From Dryas octopetala (lineage: Eukaryota; Streptophyta; Magnoliopsida; Rosales; Rosaceae): a stretch of 64,000 nucleotides of DNA. Shown here piece after piece: positions 46,579-59,400 of the stretch (the first letter of the stretch is position 1; every line of letters begins with the position of its first letter). The position numbers and the translations under genes were made by a program. The stretch covers positions 11,036,001 to 11,100,000 of the forward strand of contig OY992838.1 of assembly GCA_963921425.1 (NCBI GenBank), in the 5' to 3' direction. Below the pieces are notes generated by a model. The model was not told where the DNA came from and did no database searches. It saw only the letters and a program-made list of their open reading frames with translations.

Positions 46579-48030
46579 ATGCAAGACACAATAGTCCTCT
46601 ATGCAGCTCCTGGAATGGGCCACATGATCTCCATGGTAGAGTTAGGCAAGCTCATTCTCCACCACTACACCCACAAATTCTGTGTCACCATTCTCTACAC
46701 CACCGGTAGCAATGTAGACACCCCAAGCATCCCCTCCTACATCTGCCGCATCTCCCAAGCCCACCCTTCCATATCTTTCCACCAATTCCCCCGCGTCATC
46801 ATTGAAAATACACAACTGCCCCGCAGCGGGGCTGCAATCGCGTTTGATTTCATCCGTCGGAACGCCCCCCATGCCCGCCTTGCGCTCCAAGAAATCTCCA
46901 AATCGTCCACCATTCGCGCCTTCATCATCGACCTCTTCTGCACTTCTGCGCTTCCCATAGCTAAGGAATTGGGTATCCCCACGTACTACTTTTACACTTC
47001 TGGTGCTGCAGCTCTTGCTTCTTTTCTGTATTTTCCGAAACTCCATGAACAAGCCACCAAGAGTTTCAAGGATCTCACTGAGACTCTTCTTGAAATCCCG
47101 GGATTAATGTATCCTCTGAAGCCCACTCATATGCCTGAACCGATGCTCGACCGAGACGACCCTGCGTATTGGGACATGGTCTACTTTTGCTCACATCTGC
47201 CTCAATCGAATGGGATCATAGCCAACACGTTCGAAGAACTCGAACCTCCTGCCGTCATTAAAGCCATTAAAGAAGGTGCTTGTGTTCCTGATGGGCCCAC
47301 TCCTCCTGTCTACTACATCGGACCCTTGATTGCCGAAGCAGATGACAGAGAAGGTGTTTGTGAAAATGGTCCAGAGAAGGAGGAGGACTGTTTGTCGTGG
47401 CTGGACAAGCAGCCAAGTCGAAGCGTTGTATACTTGTGTTTCGGCAGCCGAGGATCATTCTCAGCGATTCAATTGAAGGAGATAGCAAATGGGTTGGAGA
47501 GAAGTGGGCAGAGGTTTCTGTGGGTGGTGAAGAAGCCTCCCATTGACGAGAAAAGCAAGCAAATCGATGGAGTCCACGACTTCGATTTGGAGGGTCTTTT
47601 GCCAGAGGGGTTCTTGAGGAGGACCAGAGACAGGGGCATGGTGGTCAAGTCTTGGGCGCCGCAGGTGGCGGTACTGAAGAAGGAATCGGTGGGTGGGTTC
47701 GTGACTCACTGCGGCTGGAACTCGGTGCTCGAAGCGGTGATTGGCGGCGTGCCGATGATTGCTTGGCCGCTCTACGCAGAGCAGCATCTGAATAGGCATG
47801 TTCTGGTGAACGACATGAAAATGGCAATTGCTGTGGAGCAGAGAGAGGAAGATGATGGGTTCGTGAGTGGGGATGAATTGGAGAGAAGGGTGAGAGAGTT
47901 GATGGAGTCGGAACAGGGGAGAGAGCTCAGAGAGAGGAGCTTCAAAATGGGAGAGTTGGCTTCGGCTGCTTGGGGACAGTTTGGTTCTTCCACTACAGCC
48001 TTGGTTAACTTTGTTAATACCATTGGGTAA
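46579..48030 (+). CDS. UDP-glycosyltransferase, family UGT88 (UGT88F-like)
   Basis: A single-exon frame of 483 codons. It transfers a sugar, normally glucose from UDP-glucose, to a phenolic acceptor in the cytosol. His15 (PGMGH) is the catalytic base and Asp118 (FIIDLF) its partner. The PSPG sugar-binding box runs from [11 protein letters not shown] through [11 protein letters not shown] to AWPLYAEQ, ending in Gln as in glucosyltransferases. The N-terminal [19 protein letters not shown] and the [30 protein letters not shown] and FLWVVKKPP segments look closest to the Rosaceae UGT88F enzymes that glucosylate phloretin to phlorizin. The acceptor cannot be read from the sequence, and flavonoids or other phenols remain possible. 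Length and motifs are complete. Confidence 0.9.
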   Translation: MQDTIVLYAAPGMGHMISMVELGKLILHHYTHKFCVTILYTTGSNVDTPSIPSYICRISQAHPSISFHQFPRVIIENTQLPRSGAAIAFDFIRRNAPHARLALQEISKSSTIRAFIIDLFCTSALPIAKELGIPTYYFYTSGAAALASFLYFPKLHEQATKSFKDLTETLLEIPGLMYPLKPTHMPEPMLDRDDPAYWDMVYFCSHLPQSNGIIANTFEELEPPAVIKAIKEGACVPDGPTPPVYYIGPLIAEADDREGVCENGPEKEEDCLSWLDKQPSRSVVYLCFGSRGSFSAIQLKEIANGLERSGQRFLWVVKKPPIDEKSKQIDGVHDFDLEGLLPEGFLRRTRDRGMVVKSWAPQVAVLKKESVGGFVTHCGWNSVLEAVIGGVPMIAWPLYAEQHLNRHVLVNDMKMAIAVEQREEDDGFVSGDELERRVRELMESEQGRELRERSFKMGELASAAWGQFGSSTTALVNFVNTIG

Positions 48031-48232
48031 TATTCGATATGGATTTTGTGAAAATCTATTTACGAATTTCAAATTTTAATTTGTATTGTGTACCAAAAAT
48101 TTACATGAAAGATCTTGTGTTTTACAAAAGCACATTGCCCTCTATAGGCATGTGTTTCTGTTTTTTTTTATTTTTTGGCCATAGAATAGCAATGTCAATG
48201 TTGAAATAAGTACTGAGTAAACAATAGGAACA

Positions 48233-48806
48233 TGTAGAGAGATCATCTCTTTGTATCATCTTTTTAATAGAAGTGAGACTCACCAATACAAATAGGGTAC
48301 ATCTTTATTAGAGAGATGATACACTAGATTAGGGGTGGGCATCAAGTCGTCCGACCCGCAGCTCCGACCGCACTGTCGGCTGTTTAACCTTAAATCGACC
48401 CACCTCGATAGAGGCGGCTCGGGTGGCGGGTTCCGTTCTCTACCGCCCGCCAAAGCTGAGTCGAGCCGCGAGGGAGAAAGAGAGTTGCAGATGAGAGAGA
48501 GTGACAAGTGAGAGAGAGAGAGTGACAGATGCCAGTCGATCCTCCTCCCCGACGCCCCCTCTACCTGCAACACCCCCACGGTGCCAGTTAATCTTCCTCC
48601 CCGCACCTTCTCTCTTCTCTCCTCTCCTCACTCTTCTCTTCCTTCTTGGCCAAGCCGTTTCCGACTGCTCTGACTCGTCTCCGACAAAGACCCGAGCCGA
48701 CTCCCACTCAACCCGTATAGTCAAAAATGGTTTGGGCTCCAAGCCGAGCCGCCCACCTGATGCCCAGGCCTACACTAGATGATACAAAGAGATGGTCTCC
48801 CTAGCA
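48233..48806. mobile_element. Small MITE split by a hAT-type element
   Basis: The left end GAGAGATCATCTCTTTGTATCATC (about 48237-48260) is inverted at the right (GATGATACAAAGAGATGGTCTC, about 48778-48799). With the inner hAT element removed, the MITE would be about 120 bp. It lies about 200 bp past the UGT stop. Confidence 0.6.
48330..48772. mobile_element. Non-autonomous hAT-type element, 443 bp, GC-rich
   Basis: The ends read TAGGGGTGGGCATCA and, inward from the right, TAGGCCTGGGCATCA, with a perfect 8-bp duplication CACTAGAT (48322-48329 and 48773-48780). These are classic hAT marks. The interior is GC-rich with CT/GA runs and many CCGAGCCG-like motifs, unlike the flanks. It has no coding capacity. 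It is inserted inside the small MITE. Confidence 0.85.
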
Positions 48807-49558
48807 TTTTCCTTTCTTATTCCTGTCAAATTCTATATTTAGATACAGCCATATAGGAATATTATTCTCGGTCAAACAACAATAATGAATTAGTCAATTT
48901 TCTGACCAAAAAAAAAAATCAATTTGCATAGAAGCGAAGGATTGCAGATTGAAGGTCATCACTATCAGGTGCAAACTTAAGATGGGCCTGGTAATTAAAC
49001 CTCGTCCAATCCATTTGAGCCTGGCCCACAAGAATTGAGAAAACATTAGGAACATGAGTGGATTTCACCAATGATAAGGCCCGGCACCTTTTTTTTTTTT
49101 TTAATGCAAAGGAACAATGGTTTTTACTGTGTACTGGCCTTCCGGCACTCGCTCACACACATGACACATGTGACATGCCTGCCTTGATATTTTTCTATTG
49201 CGCATATATTAGCATCACAAACATGTATTGTTTATGAAAAAAAATTCATACAAACTGACTTGTTTTGCATACAAATTCTTTTATTATGTTGTAATTACAT
49301 TTATATGAAGTTTATATGTGAGTAAGAATGACATGTCCACCAAGACATTTTTAAGATGAAAATAAGAGTAATTAATGTATCTTCAAAATTATATAAAAGT
49401 GAGATATCGGGAGAAACTAAACCCTAAACCCTAAACCCTTAATGTCTTCAAGCTCTTGTGTGGTGGTTTTCAAGCTCATGTTCTCAATATTATGGAGTTT
49501 TCGTCGGTGAGATTACTCCAATAATGCTCATTGTCGTACATGGGTTTAATAAAAGAAA
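48807..49558. other. Intergenic, with a short telomere-like repeat
   Basis: No gene is seen. Three CCCTAAA units occur in a row (49417-49440). A T-tract lies near 49090-49102. Confidence 0.5.
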
Positions 49559-49880
49559 GGTTTATTCGCGTCAATGCCCCTGAAAGTAACTTCGATTTTC
49601 AATTTGCCCTCTGAAACTTCATTCCTCTCACTTTGCCCCTCAAACTTTACAAAATACCATATTCAGTTAAATTTGTCTATGAGTCCGTCAAAAAAGCCTA
49701 CATGGCACTTATGTGGAAGGGGTAATAAACTGCCACGTCAACTTATTTGACGGAGTTTGTAACGGACTTGACGAAATATGATATTTTGTAAAGTTTGGGG
49801 GGTAAAGTCGGAGGAATAAAGTTTCAAGGGACAAATTGAAAATCGAAGTTACTTTTAAGGGACATTGGCGTGAATAAGCC
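49559..49880. mobile_element. Mutator-type MITE, 322 bp
   Basis: The inverted ends are GGTTTATTCGCGTCAATGCCC on the left and GGCTTATTCACGCCAATGTCC inward from the right, pairing for roughly 120 bp. A perfect 9-bp duplication TAAAAGAAA flanks it (49550-49558 and 49881-49889). The central part contains GCCACGTCAACTTATTTGACGG. It is non-coding. Confidence 0.85.
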
Positions 49881-49889
49881 TAAAAGAAA

Positions 49890-52800
49890 AACTACTATGA
49901 GTTTCTTCTTGAGAGAATATCAGGGTGTGAATGATTAATTAAAAGCTTCTTTTTTGTTAGGTATATTGATATGTCTCTATTTCCTGATACCACATCACTT
50001 GTAAGAGTTGATAATGTACTGTTGATGAAACATGTTTGAGATTGGGAGTGATGAATTTTTACTTTTCTACATCTTATTAATAAAACTTTAGTTAGAGCAT
50101 GCCCAATGTCATTGCCAGATCGAGGCAATGCAGCAATACAACATTGGAAAATGCTTATAATCCCAATTTTTGTTTCCCAACTTAGACAGCATTAATTTTT
50201 TTGACATGATTTATTTTTTTGTTATTTTTTTTCTTTATGTAGGGTCCAATATATGAAAAACATATAAGTTGAAAAAAAATAATTGAAAGAAAAAAAATGG
50301 GACATATATCATTATTCATTCAAATAAATGAGTGAATGACGTTACCACTTCCCCTTTTATTATTATCAAGAGCCTTTTGAATTTCATTTTCATAAAGAAA
50401 TCTACAACTTAATTATTTATTAATTGTCCCATGATCATTTCCAATTTCTTGTAATAAATACCAGTACAAATATTAATATTATTTGCTATAAAGCCTATAA
50501 CATGGAAATGAGTTTTGAGTAGCATTGGAGGGGTGAGTAAATTGTTTTTAGCATGTGATACTAATTAACATTGTATAATTAAAAAGAATATGTAATTTCG
50601 GAGAGAGGGAGAGAAATAACTTGTCAAGCAGCTTATCCCAAAATTTATTTCCTAGATACCTACCCAGCAGCTACCCACCCTCAAATATATAGTGTCCATG
50701 TTCAAGAAAAAAGAGAGAAAGGAAGAAAGAAAGAAAGACACACCCCATATTAATTGGCTTGAGCCACAGAGCCAGTGTTGATATATTGCCGACAGATCGA
50801 ACCCAAGAATCGAAACGTGACCAATGGGAGTAGTTGAAAGAATTTCACCTCTGAAAACTTTGGCCAGTGGGAGTAGTTGAAAGCATTAAACACACATAAG
50901 TTCATATATAACCCACGAACGCTTTGATTACATTCAACCATACTAACCCCTCTTCTATGTATGTATTTTCTTTCTTTTTTTTTATCTAATGCACTTAATA
51001 TGAACAACCTAACCTCATCAATTCCTTCACCAGCGCCAAATTTAAAGAAGAATAAGAAAATAAGAAAATCCCTATTATCCCTAAAACTTTTACAATGCTC
51101 AGTATATAATCCCACAAACTGTGAAGTGTGATTATGTGAAGCATTCATGTGAACCTTTTTCGTGTGTTATCAGTTTATCACCTACCCCATGTCAGGAAAA
51201 ATGTCCATGTCCACGATCATTTGTGAATATTTGAGGGTATAATGGTAATTTGGTGAATCGGGTCGAAACCACCGGGGGCTGACTCGTCACAAGACGTTCT
51301 CGTGATTTTTTTATTTTTTATTTCTAATTGTGTGTCTGTGTTAAAGAAAAATGTTTGGTACGTGTTTATGAAAAAGAATTTACTTGTCCAGCCAAAGCTA
51401 CTGCATGTAATGGGTTTAGTTATTTGTTTTTTTTTTTTTTTTTTTTTTCCACTAAACATGACAATTAATCATAATTTTTTTAATTTCTTGCATATGCTCT
51501 TTTGGTGTTTGTTTGAAATATTAGACGCATTTTTCTTGTATATATGACCAAAGAAAAGTTGAACTTTACATGCTTTTCTAGCCCAACACAAGAAATAAAT
51601 TATTTTCTGGGAGGCAGATCTCACTCTCTCATGTTGAATCCAAATTTGAGAGATGAGAAGAATCCCAAATATGCTCTTGGATGACCCACCATTAAGCTAT
51701 TTGTCACTGGTGGAGCCTTTGGTATGCTTGCTATACTTGTGTCATTCAACCAAAGGATATGATTACTCGATTATGGTATTTGTTCAGTCCAAAAAATTTA
51801 CAATTTCTTTTAACATTTTTGAGATTTATTTGTATTTTACCCATAATTCTTTGATTCCCACTTGAATTTTTTATAGCTGAAATGGGTTTCTTTGATGATG
51901 CTTTGGATCTGTGCTTAATAAGCCTTTGTACAAATATGTCTTCTTTTTTTAGTCAGGTGTACAAATATGTCTTTATCTGACTTTGAGAGTGAAATCTATA
52001 ACAGGGCATGCACTCCACTGAATGAGACTGAGAAGAGTGTCTCTCAACGTTCATATGAGATGAGATTTTTGGCAAATCAGAAGCACTTTCATTTTTGGAA
52101 CGGACAGTCTTGGGAAAAGTCACACAAAATGATAAGGTACTTATCCAAGATAAAGTGACGTTCTGTCTCTCTTTTAAGTTTGCATTTTTGTTTGTTTTAT
52201 GGGAAATAAAGATCAGAGAACAATTAAGCTTGGTATCAAAATAGTACGATCAAGCATTGAACACAAATGAAACTGGATAAGGAACTAAGTTAAGGCTTCT
52301 GCCTTTACATGTCAAATTTATAAGTAGATTCATTTGTTCGAACTTATAAATGCATCTTGACACTTGTTCTCATTGATTTAGTGCACCTGAAATATTATCT
52401 GAAGTGTTTATTTATTTTGTTTGATTGACTCTTTACTTCTAATACCCAGTAATTACCATTAATTCTAGTAAGTATTCATATTATATGATAGGTTACATTG
52501 TTCATGCACTCTTGTTTATATATTTTACAGCATAATATTTTACAAGTTGTCGACATCGAGCTCTCCCACCATTCATCACTGCCTGCTTCTTGCTTCTTGC
52601 TTATTGACCTGCAAAAGTTTCTCCTTTTATCTCCACAATTGAAAAAAATGTTACTCAATTGGTACATTGATTAACATGGTAGTGGCCGTGAGAGTTGAGA
52701 GATCTAAGAATTGCATGGATGCTAGGTCACAATATCAAACTTGTTTGTTACTTATATTCAATGAGTTTAAGAAAAAAAAAAAATAGTATCGAAGTGATTT

Positions 52801-54475
52801 TTTTTTATGTGTTCTTCTTTAGTGTAACATGATTTCTAATTATGGCCGACCCAAATGAGGGACCTTGTGTTCATGACATCCTTAATCCCCATATCTAGAA
52901 TTTTTGTCAACCTCTAGTCTCCAGCCACGAATTCAACACCAAGTCTCGTTCCCATTCTCTCCACCGCTGCTACCAACCAATCAAATTTGGAATCAAGACA
53001 ATCTTCATCGATGAATAGACTTCTGAGAATTGGATTCGGAAAGTGTCTTAAAAGTTGTTGTCTCAGAAATTCGCAACATCCTTAAAATGTTTATTTACAT
53101 ACAAAACCATGAAAGTTATTCTTTATAGGCATTGATAAAATTGTTTATTTTTCAATCTGTTGGAGTTCATGTTTGTGGCTCTAATAAATGATTATGTAAA
53201 ATTATTTGTAATTATATACTAGGCCAAATAGGATCTTGGCCAATAACTAGCACATAGGCTGGAAAGAATAATGTTTCAGCCATTACCTTTATCCTGGCCA
53301 TATCTTTTAGGTAATGTGCTAAATTAATTTGCATTATACATGTCAGCAATTAATTAATATATGATATATCTGATCTCTGATTTTCACAATGCTATTATAT
53401 ATGCTGCTGGACCTGGTGGGTACGTGGAATTAATCTTTTGTTTTTTGGGCTGGAATGTGGAATATCTTAATCTTAATTTCATATTTCATATCTATAAAAA
53501 TATCTTAGGATGGAGAAGCCGGCCATAGGAACTCATACTAGGAAAGCTAAAGCTGTGGGAACAGTTATGGGGATAGGAGAGGCCACGTAGACAAAATTAA
53601 CGAAACTAATGGAATCGGTTAAATTGAGAAACAAGAAGTAGTAAGTGAGACAAAAAAAAAAAAAAAATTCAGATGGTGAAGTGGAATTTCGATCAAAGTT
53701 TTGGTGGTAAAATAATAATTAAGCCAAGCCTTTAAGCCATCCACCAACCTTATTACCAACACATCATACTTTCTACTGTTAAGCCATCATACTTTCTACT
53801 GCTATATATTACCAACACACATCAGTATAGTTGAGTTGTAAAGTGTATAAGTTTTCGACAATCCTCTCTTTTTCAATTCAGTTTTTAAAAATGAGTTAGG
53901 CACACACAAGATAAAATAGGATACTCAAGTGGAATTCCTCACCCGAAGGTAAATTGTTGGAGTTGTATGCTTTGATACAAGTGATGGATGTGGGTGGAAT
54001 TGATCCAACATAAAAAAAAAAAAATGTGACTCAACAATTAACAAGATATAATTAAATTTCGGATCATAATAGTACTAAGGCCTTTTAAGATAAAGCCCCA
54101 CTTCTAAATAGATACATCAGGGCCTATTGGTTATGGAGCTATATTAGTCATGGGCCACGCTGGTTCGTTGCTTAACAAGTGACCCAGTCCACCCAGATGG
54201 GCATTTTGGCCCATGGTGCGTATCTTGGGGGATATAGTTGAGTTGTATAGTTGAGGATATGACAGTGTATATAAGGATGAGTTGGGCTCCAGTAGTTTAA
54301 ATATTTAACTCATTAGAAAAGAAATGAGTTATTTAAATTGAAATTTAAAAAGTGACACGTGTCAACATATGGAGGAGCCACATCTGTAGGGACGGACTAC
54401 ATGGCAGTGTAAAGGTCACACCCAAAAATTTCTCTACGACAAGAAGCCAATCATTACCCTTTATTTATTTAGTGC
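49890..54475. other. Long intergenic stretch without a recognised gene
   Basis: Short frames (for example 50750-51148 minus, 51653-51865 plus, 51967-52158 plus) have no domain I recognise and no splice partners. A GAAA-rich tract lies near 50705-50740, a T-tract at 51428-51448, and a short tandem duplication of CCATCATACTTTCTACTG near 53762-53805. I see nothing else. Confidence 0.4.
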
Positions 54476-54699
54476 CTAATTTTAAACACCCTACTCACCA
54501 AAAAAATTTGTCTAAACCCCCACCCATCTAGAAACTCTTTCTAAACCCCCTAAAACTTATAATCCTAAATTACCCTTCTGACGCGCACTGACGCGCACTG
54601 ACACATGCTGACGTCACTGTAACTGTATTTTGGTGAAACTGTTTTTTTTTTTTTTAATTGAAGTTTTTGCTAAAACTCAATATTTCACTAAAACTAAAA

Positions 54700-54860
54700 T
54701 CAAACACTGAAATTGAATTTCATTACACTAAAACTGAATTTCAAAAATTCAGTTACACTGAAACTGAATTTCAAGAATTCAATTACACTGAAACTGAATT
54801 TCAGAAATTCAGTTACACTAAATTGAAGAATTCAGTTATGAATTCACTTACTGAAACTGA
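54700..54860. repeat. 30-bp tandem repeat with internal GAATTC palindromes
   Basis: Units of about 30 bp carry TTACACTGAAACTGAATTTCA followed by (A/G)(A/G)AATTCA. Three clear and two partial copies are present. Related ACTGAAACTG motifs continue to about 55335, on a wider spacing. Confidence 0.6.
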
Positions 54861-56085
54861 ATTAAGTGATGAAACAATTACACCTCGACTAAAATGCAAT
54901 TACACCTTAATTAAAAAACAATTACACCTTTACTAAAACAATTACACTTCACTAAAACAGTTACACCTTTACTGAATTCCGTTTCACTAAAAAGAACACA
55001 GCAACCTTATAAAAAAAAAACAATAACAATACAATAAGCCATTGAGATGAGAGGAGTAGCCAACAATACAACGTCGTCCGATCATCTCACGCGCGACGAG
55101 TACACGACAGTCGCCACTGCCTCGATCTGTTTCTACCTGCAAATTTGATTCATCATATTTCAGAACCATAATTTCATTGAAAATTCATTTAAAACTCATG
55201 TTTCACGAGCTGAAACTGTTTCACGAACTGAAACTGTTTAATCAATAAATGTAGGCTTAAAGTTCCCTATCCAACTACTGTATTTTCACGGAGTGAAACT
55301 GAATTTTCACGAACTGAAACTGAATTTTTACACTGTTTCACTCACTCATGCACAACACACACAGATGCACACATAAGATACATATTTACAAACACAAATG
55401 CACATTTGCACACATACACACATACAGGTAGGCTTAAACTGCACATAAATAAATATATAAATAAAAAAATCAATCTCACGCAGTCACGCTCACACAGCCA
55501 CAGCTTAAACTAAAACACATAACACAAAACGCAGAACACAGAACTCAAACATTTTTGGAGCAACACACATTTACAACAATACACAGTTACAACAACACAC
55601 AATGAGGTTCGATTTGGGGTTTTTTGATTCATCAGCAATTGGTCCAATCCAAACACATAACATTGAAGAGTACAATGAGGAGAAGAATATTAGTACCTGA
55701 CTCGACGGAAATGGCTACCGGAAAAGGCAGATCGCCGGCGGAGAAGCCGCGGCCTTTGTGGCATCGATCTGCCGCCGTGGCTGATCGGATGGAGAATCCG
55801 AGCATACCATCGTGCTCAGGACATCGAGAGGAAGAAGACTTGGGTGGTCCGGCATTCCAACTCCGTCGAAAAAGGCAGATCGCCGGCGAGCACCACCGAT
55901 CGTAGTCGCGGCGATCTGGGCTGTTTGGGCTTGATTCGGGGCGAGTGATGACAGAGGGAGAAAGAGGAGAGAAAGACGAAGCTGATGGTGGTGGACCGGT
56001 GGTCTTGCTGGCAACCGTTGCCGGACGACACCACACGCGCCGACGACAGCCGCGCGCGGAGGAGAGAGAACAGAGAAGGTGCGGG

Positions 56086-56086
<1 letters not shown>

Positions 56087-56159
<73 letters not shown>
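56087..56159. repeat. (GA)n microsatellite
   Basis: About 36 uninterrupted GA dinucleotides. It makes Arg-Glu or Ser-Leu frames on the two strands that are not genes. Confidence 0.9.
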
Positions 56160-56161
<2 letters not shown>

Positions 56162-56406
56162 TGAGGATGAGGATGAGGATGAGAGAAATTAAAAAAAAAA
56201 AAACTGATTTGAATAACAGGGTTATAATAGGAATATTTAAAAAAATGTGGGTCAAATATAAGTGGATGTTAGTTGACCAGGGGGTTTTGGGAGAGTTTAA
56301 ATGACTAATAGGGGGTTTTGAATTATTTTTAATAAGGGTGGAGGTTTTGAAATAACTAAACTCTAATTAGGAGGTTTTGAATAGTTTACTATTATTTATT
56401 TAGTGC

Positions 56407-59400
56407 TAGCACTAAGAAATCTGAGTTTAACTTTTTCGATGATTACAAATAAGTCAATAAAATATTTCAAAATAACTAAAATGTCAATACCAAATTTCCT
56501 ATATTATTTTAGTCAATTATATAATTTTATAAATTACATTTTGATCAATAGCTATGCAGGCCTAACCCATTATTTGTTCTTCTTTGAGTTCGTTTTACCC
56601 TTTTCCTTAGTCTATTGTTTTTATTTTAATAGTAATGACTATAATTTTTAATATTTGTTATATTCTCTTTTGTATAATGCATAATTTTATTTAATTTATT
56701 TTAGTCAATGGTGACTATTTTGGAATTAATTAGTAAATGTTCATTGACTTATTTGTAATTTTAAAATATTTTATTAATTTTTTGTAAATAGTCCATTTTA
56801 TAGATTATATATGTTCTTTCACCAATTTGCTTGACATTTTTTCAGAAATCTGCAACTGTAAATTGAAAAACAATTTAAAGCTTGATTTCTGAGAAAAAGA
56901 AAATGACACATGCACCTTATATGAATCTATGCTTTTGCTATAAATCCAATTTTCCTTTATTTTTTTGTAATGCATCGTAAATGTGCAGACCCAAGTAAGA
57001 TCATCCAAAATCAAGAAGTCAGTTTTCCCAATCTATTAGGAAATGTTTGAAAAATCCTCATGTGGGAGTTCTATTACCAAACAAATGCATTTTCATTTCG
57101 CATTCCAATTTTAAGTAAACTTGTTCTTTTTTCTATCACCAAGGATCAGTGGAATTATGTAACTGAGAAAACAATTGCAATAAAAAAAAAATTAAAGTGC
57201 ATGTGAGTGTTTTTTTCGTAGAATTGTGTGGATTAATTTCTTGTATGAAACTTTCCCATATAACATATAGAAGACATTTATATATCTAATGATTGATCAT
57301 ATGTAGCGGAATAAAAATCAATAGTAACTAAGCAACGGTTACAATACAAATCGAACACTTAGGAACTCGTACGTTCGGCTAACCTAGTTTCAGGGTCTAA
57401 TCGAGACTGAGTGTATTTTTATGCATGTTGACCCATTTGGACTTTTGAGCCTCCCATTTGACCTTTATTGTAAACTGTAAAGGACCCTTAATCTAATACT
57501 GATCTCAGAACCAACCTAGCAGTATACAACCTGCAACATTAAAAGATGCTAAACACACAAAAGTCCCTTCAATCCGCTTAATTTGCCAAGATCTTTCATG
57601 AATTAAACAAACATATATGAAATCCAGGCAACAAGAATAACATTAAATAAAAAAAATAAAAAAATCTTAGTTGCACCTGCAACACCTTCATCAGTCCTTG
57701 TGTTTATGTGTTTTCTGTGTGCAATGCCTAATTTGTAATATAGTACAACAAAAACCCTACATTCAAGTATTCTAAGTCCATACGATAAAAAAAATACACC
57801 TTAAGTCGTCGGCATATCGCGCGTAACAAATCCTTATTAAGTAATGGGTTTTTAGGGGGGCCAGGCGTCTCTCTAACGTGATAACTAGTATCGCCTCCCC
57901 GCCCAGCTCTATCAGCAGGCCCTTTCTTTTGCAATACTTAATAAGGTCTCTAGCTTACTTATGATTCTTTGTTGTTGTTTTTGGTTTTTTTTTTTCCCCT
58001 TCCAAATTCTTTTCTGTATTTCACATTATTGAGCAATCTCCCTCTAAGGCAGACTCACTGGAGGAGCATTATTAATTAGTATTAGCAGACTGGAAAATAT
58101 CATATTTACTACTTATTCAGTCATCATTTGCTTCAGCCCTATTTAACTTAAATCAAATAATTCTGTAATCTTAAGGAAGTTAAAACAATATTACAAAAAT
58201 TACAAAACCGCTGGTATTTCATGATGCAATTTACTGAAAGTTTCAGACAGCACCTAAGAACAATAACAAATTTATGTTCAAAATACAAGCTATTTGTGTA
58301 TTCTCTGTACACAAGAAGCAACAAGTATATGTTCCACAAAAATAAATGACTAAATAAAAACAATCTACAGCCAGTGCAACATCAAACCAAGGCATCATGG
58401 CTAACTATGCATTAGTAACCTTCAGATGCACAAAAAGCTTACCCTTCTGACTTCGTTTCGTAGATCATTCATATGTTGTAACCAAATTAATATACATGCA
58501 TTGAAATTTGAGAAGGATGTAATCGATAGATTACCACACAAAATCTGCAAATATAGAAACATTGTATTCAATCTAAAATGACAAAGCTTAATTTATAAAA
58601 TACTTTGACAGCATACAATTGCAAAGGGTTCTCTCACATTAATTCATTCAACTGAATAATCCAAATCAAGTTCTCACATCAGAAAAAATTGAAAACATGT
58701 ACCTATACTTTTGACAAAGAAGTTGGGAAACTGAAGAAACTAAAAAACTCTCAAACTCCACATTATAAGTGCCATCCTTATTGAAAAAAGAACAGGCTAA
58801 TTCAAATATTTATTTCTTATTATTATATATGTAGTTTGATACCAATCATGCTAGTGACTATAATCACTTAATCAGTACAGTATAGGATTTGAACCCAAAA
58901 ATTGACTCAGATACCCTGTTTGTTTTTACGTGTTACTTAAGAGCTTAAGCTTATATATAGATAATACTATACATGTAGTTCAACCTAAGGCACAAAAGAA
59001 GAAAGTCAAGATGGTTTCAATGTACATGCGACAGAAAATTGTATTGAAATTTTGTATGGACTTCAAATATGTAGGCCTCTCCCCATTACCCACCAGGCCA
59101 CCAGAGAGCCCAGATTCAACATAAATTACGAGGTTGCAGATGCAAGGATTTGAACAATAGATCGATTTTCTGGTATGATTTGCTAGCCTCAAAACTTAAA
59201 CTCTTAGAAAGTGGACAACAACTAATAATTCTTTTTTTTTTTTTTGGGCCATGGACCAATAACTAATAATTCATCCTAACATTTCTATTACATTTAAAAC
59301 TTGGTGCATAGTTGTGAAAACCAACAAACCATTTTGATTTTTATTCAAAACAATCATCAACCATATATAAGCTGATAATCGCTCACCTGAAATCCTCCTC

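Larger units (their letters stand above)
54476..56391. mobile_element. Mutator-like or foldback element with a GC-rich core, 1.9 kb
   Basis: A 15-bp direct repeat TTATTTATTTAGTGC flanks it (54461-54475 and 56392-56406). The ends share TAAT(T/A)(T/G)TAAAC and inverse runs of AAAACCCCCTA-like sequence. The left part holds tandem ACTGAAACTGAATTTCA units. The core (55690-56090) is GC-rich and gene-like, and a (GA)n microsatellite sits at 56087-56159. No transposase is present. The long duplication may be a shorter TSD placed within similar AT-rich sequence, so the class is tentative. A gene-capturing (Pack-type) element is possible. Confidence 0.5.

Noticed and set aside
55632..56255. 207-codon minus-strand frame with a long Ser-Leu run
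   Set aside because: The run is the (GA)n microsatellite read as SLSL. The remainder is the GC-rich core of the 1.9-kb element, without recognisable protein.
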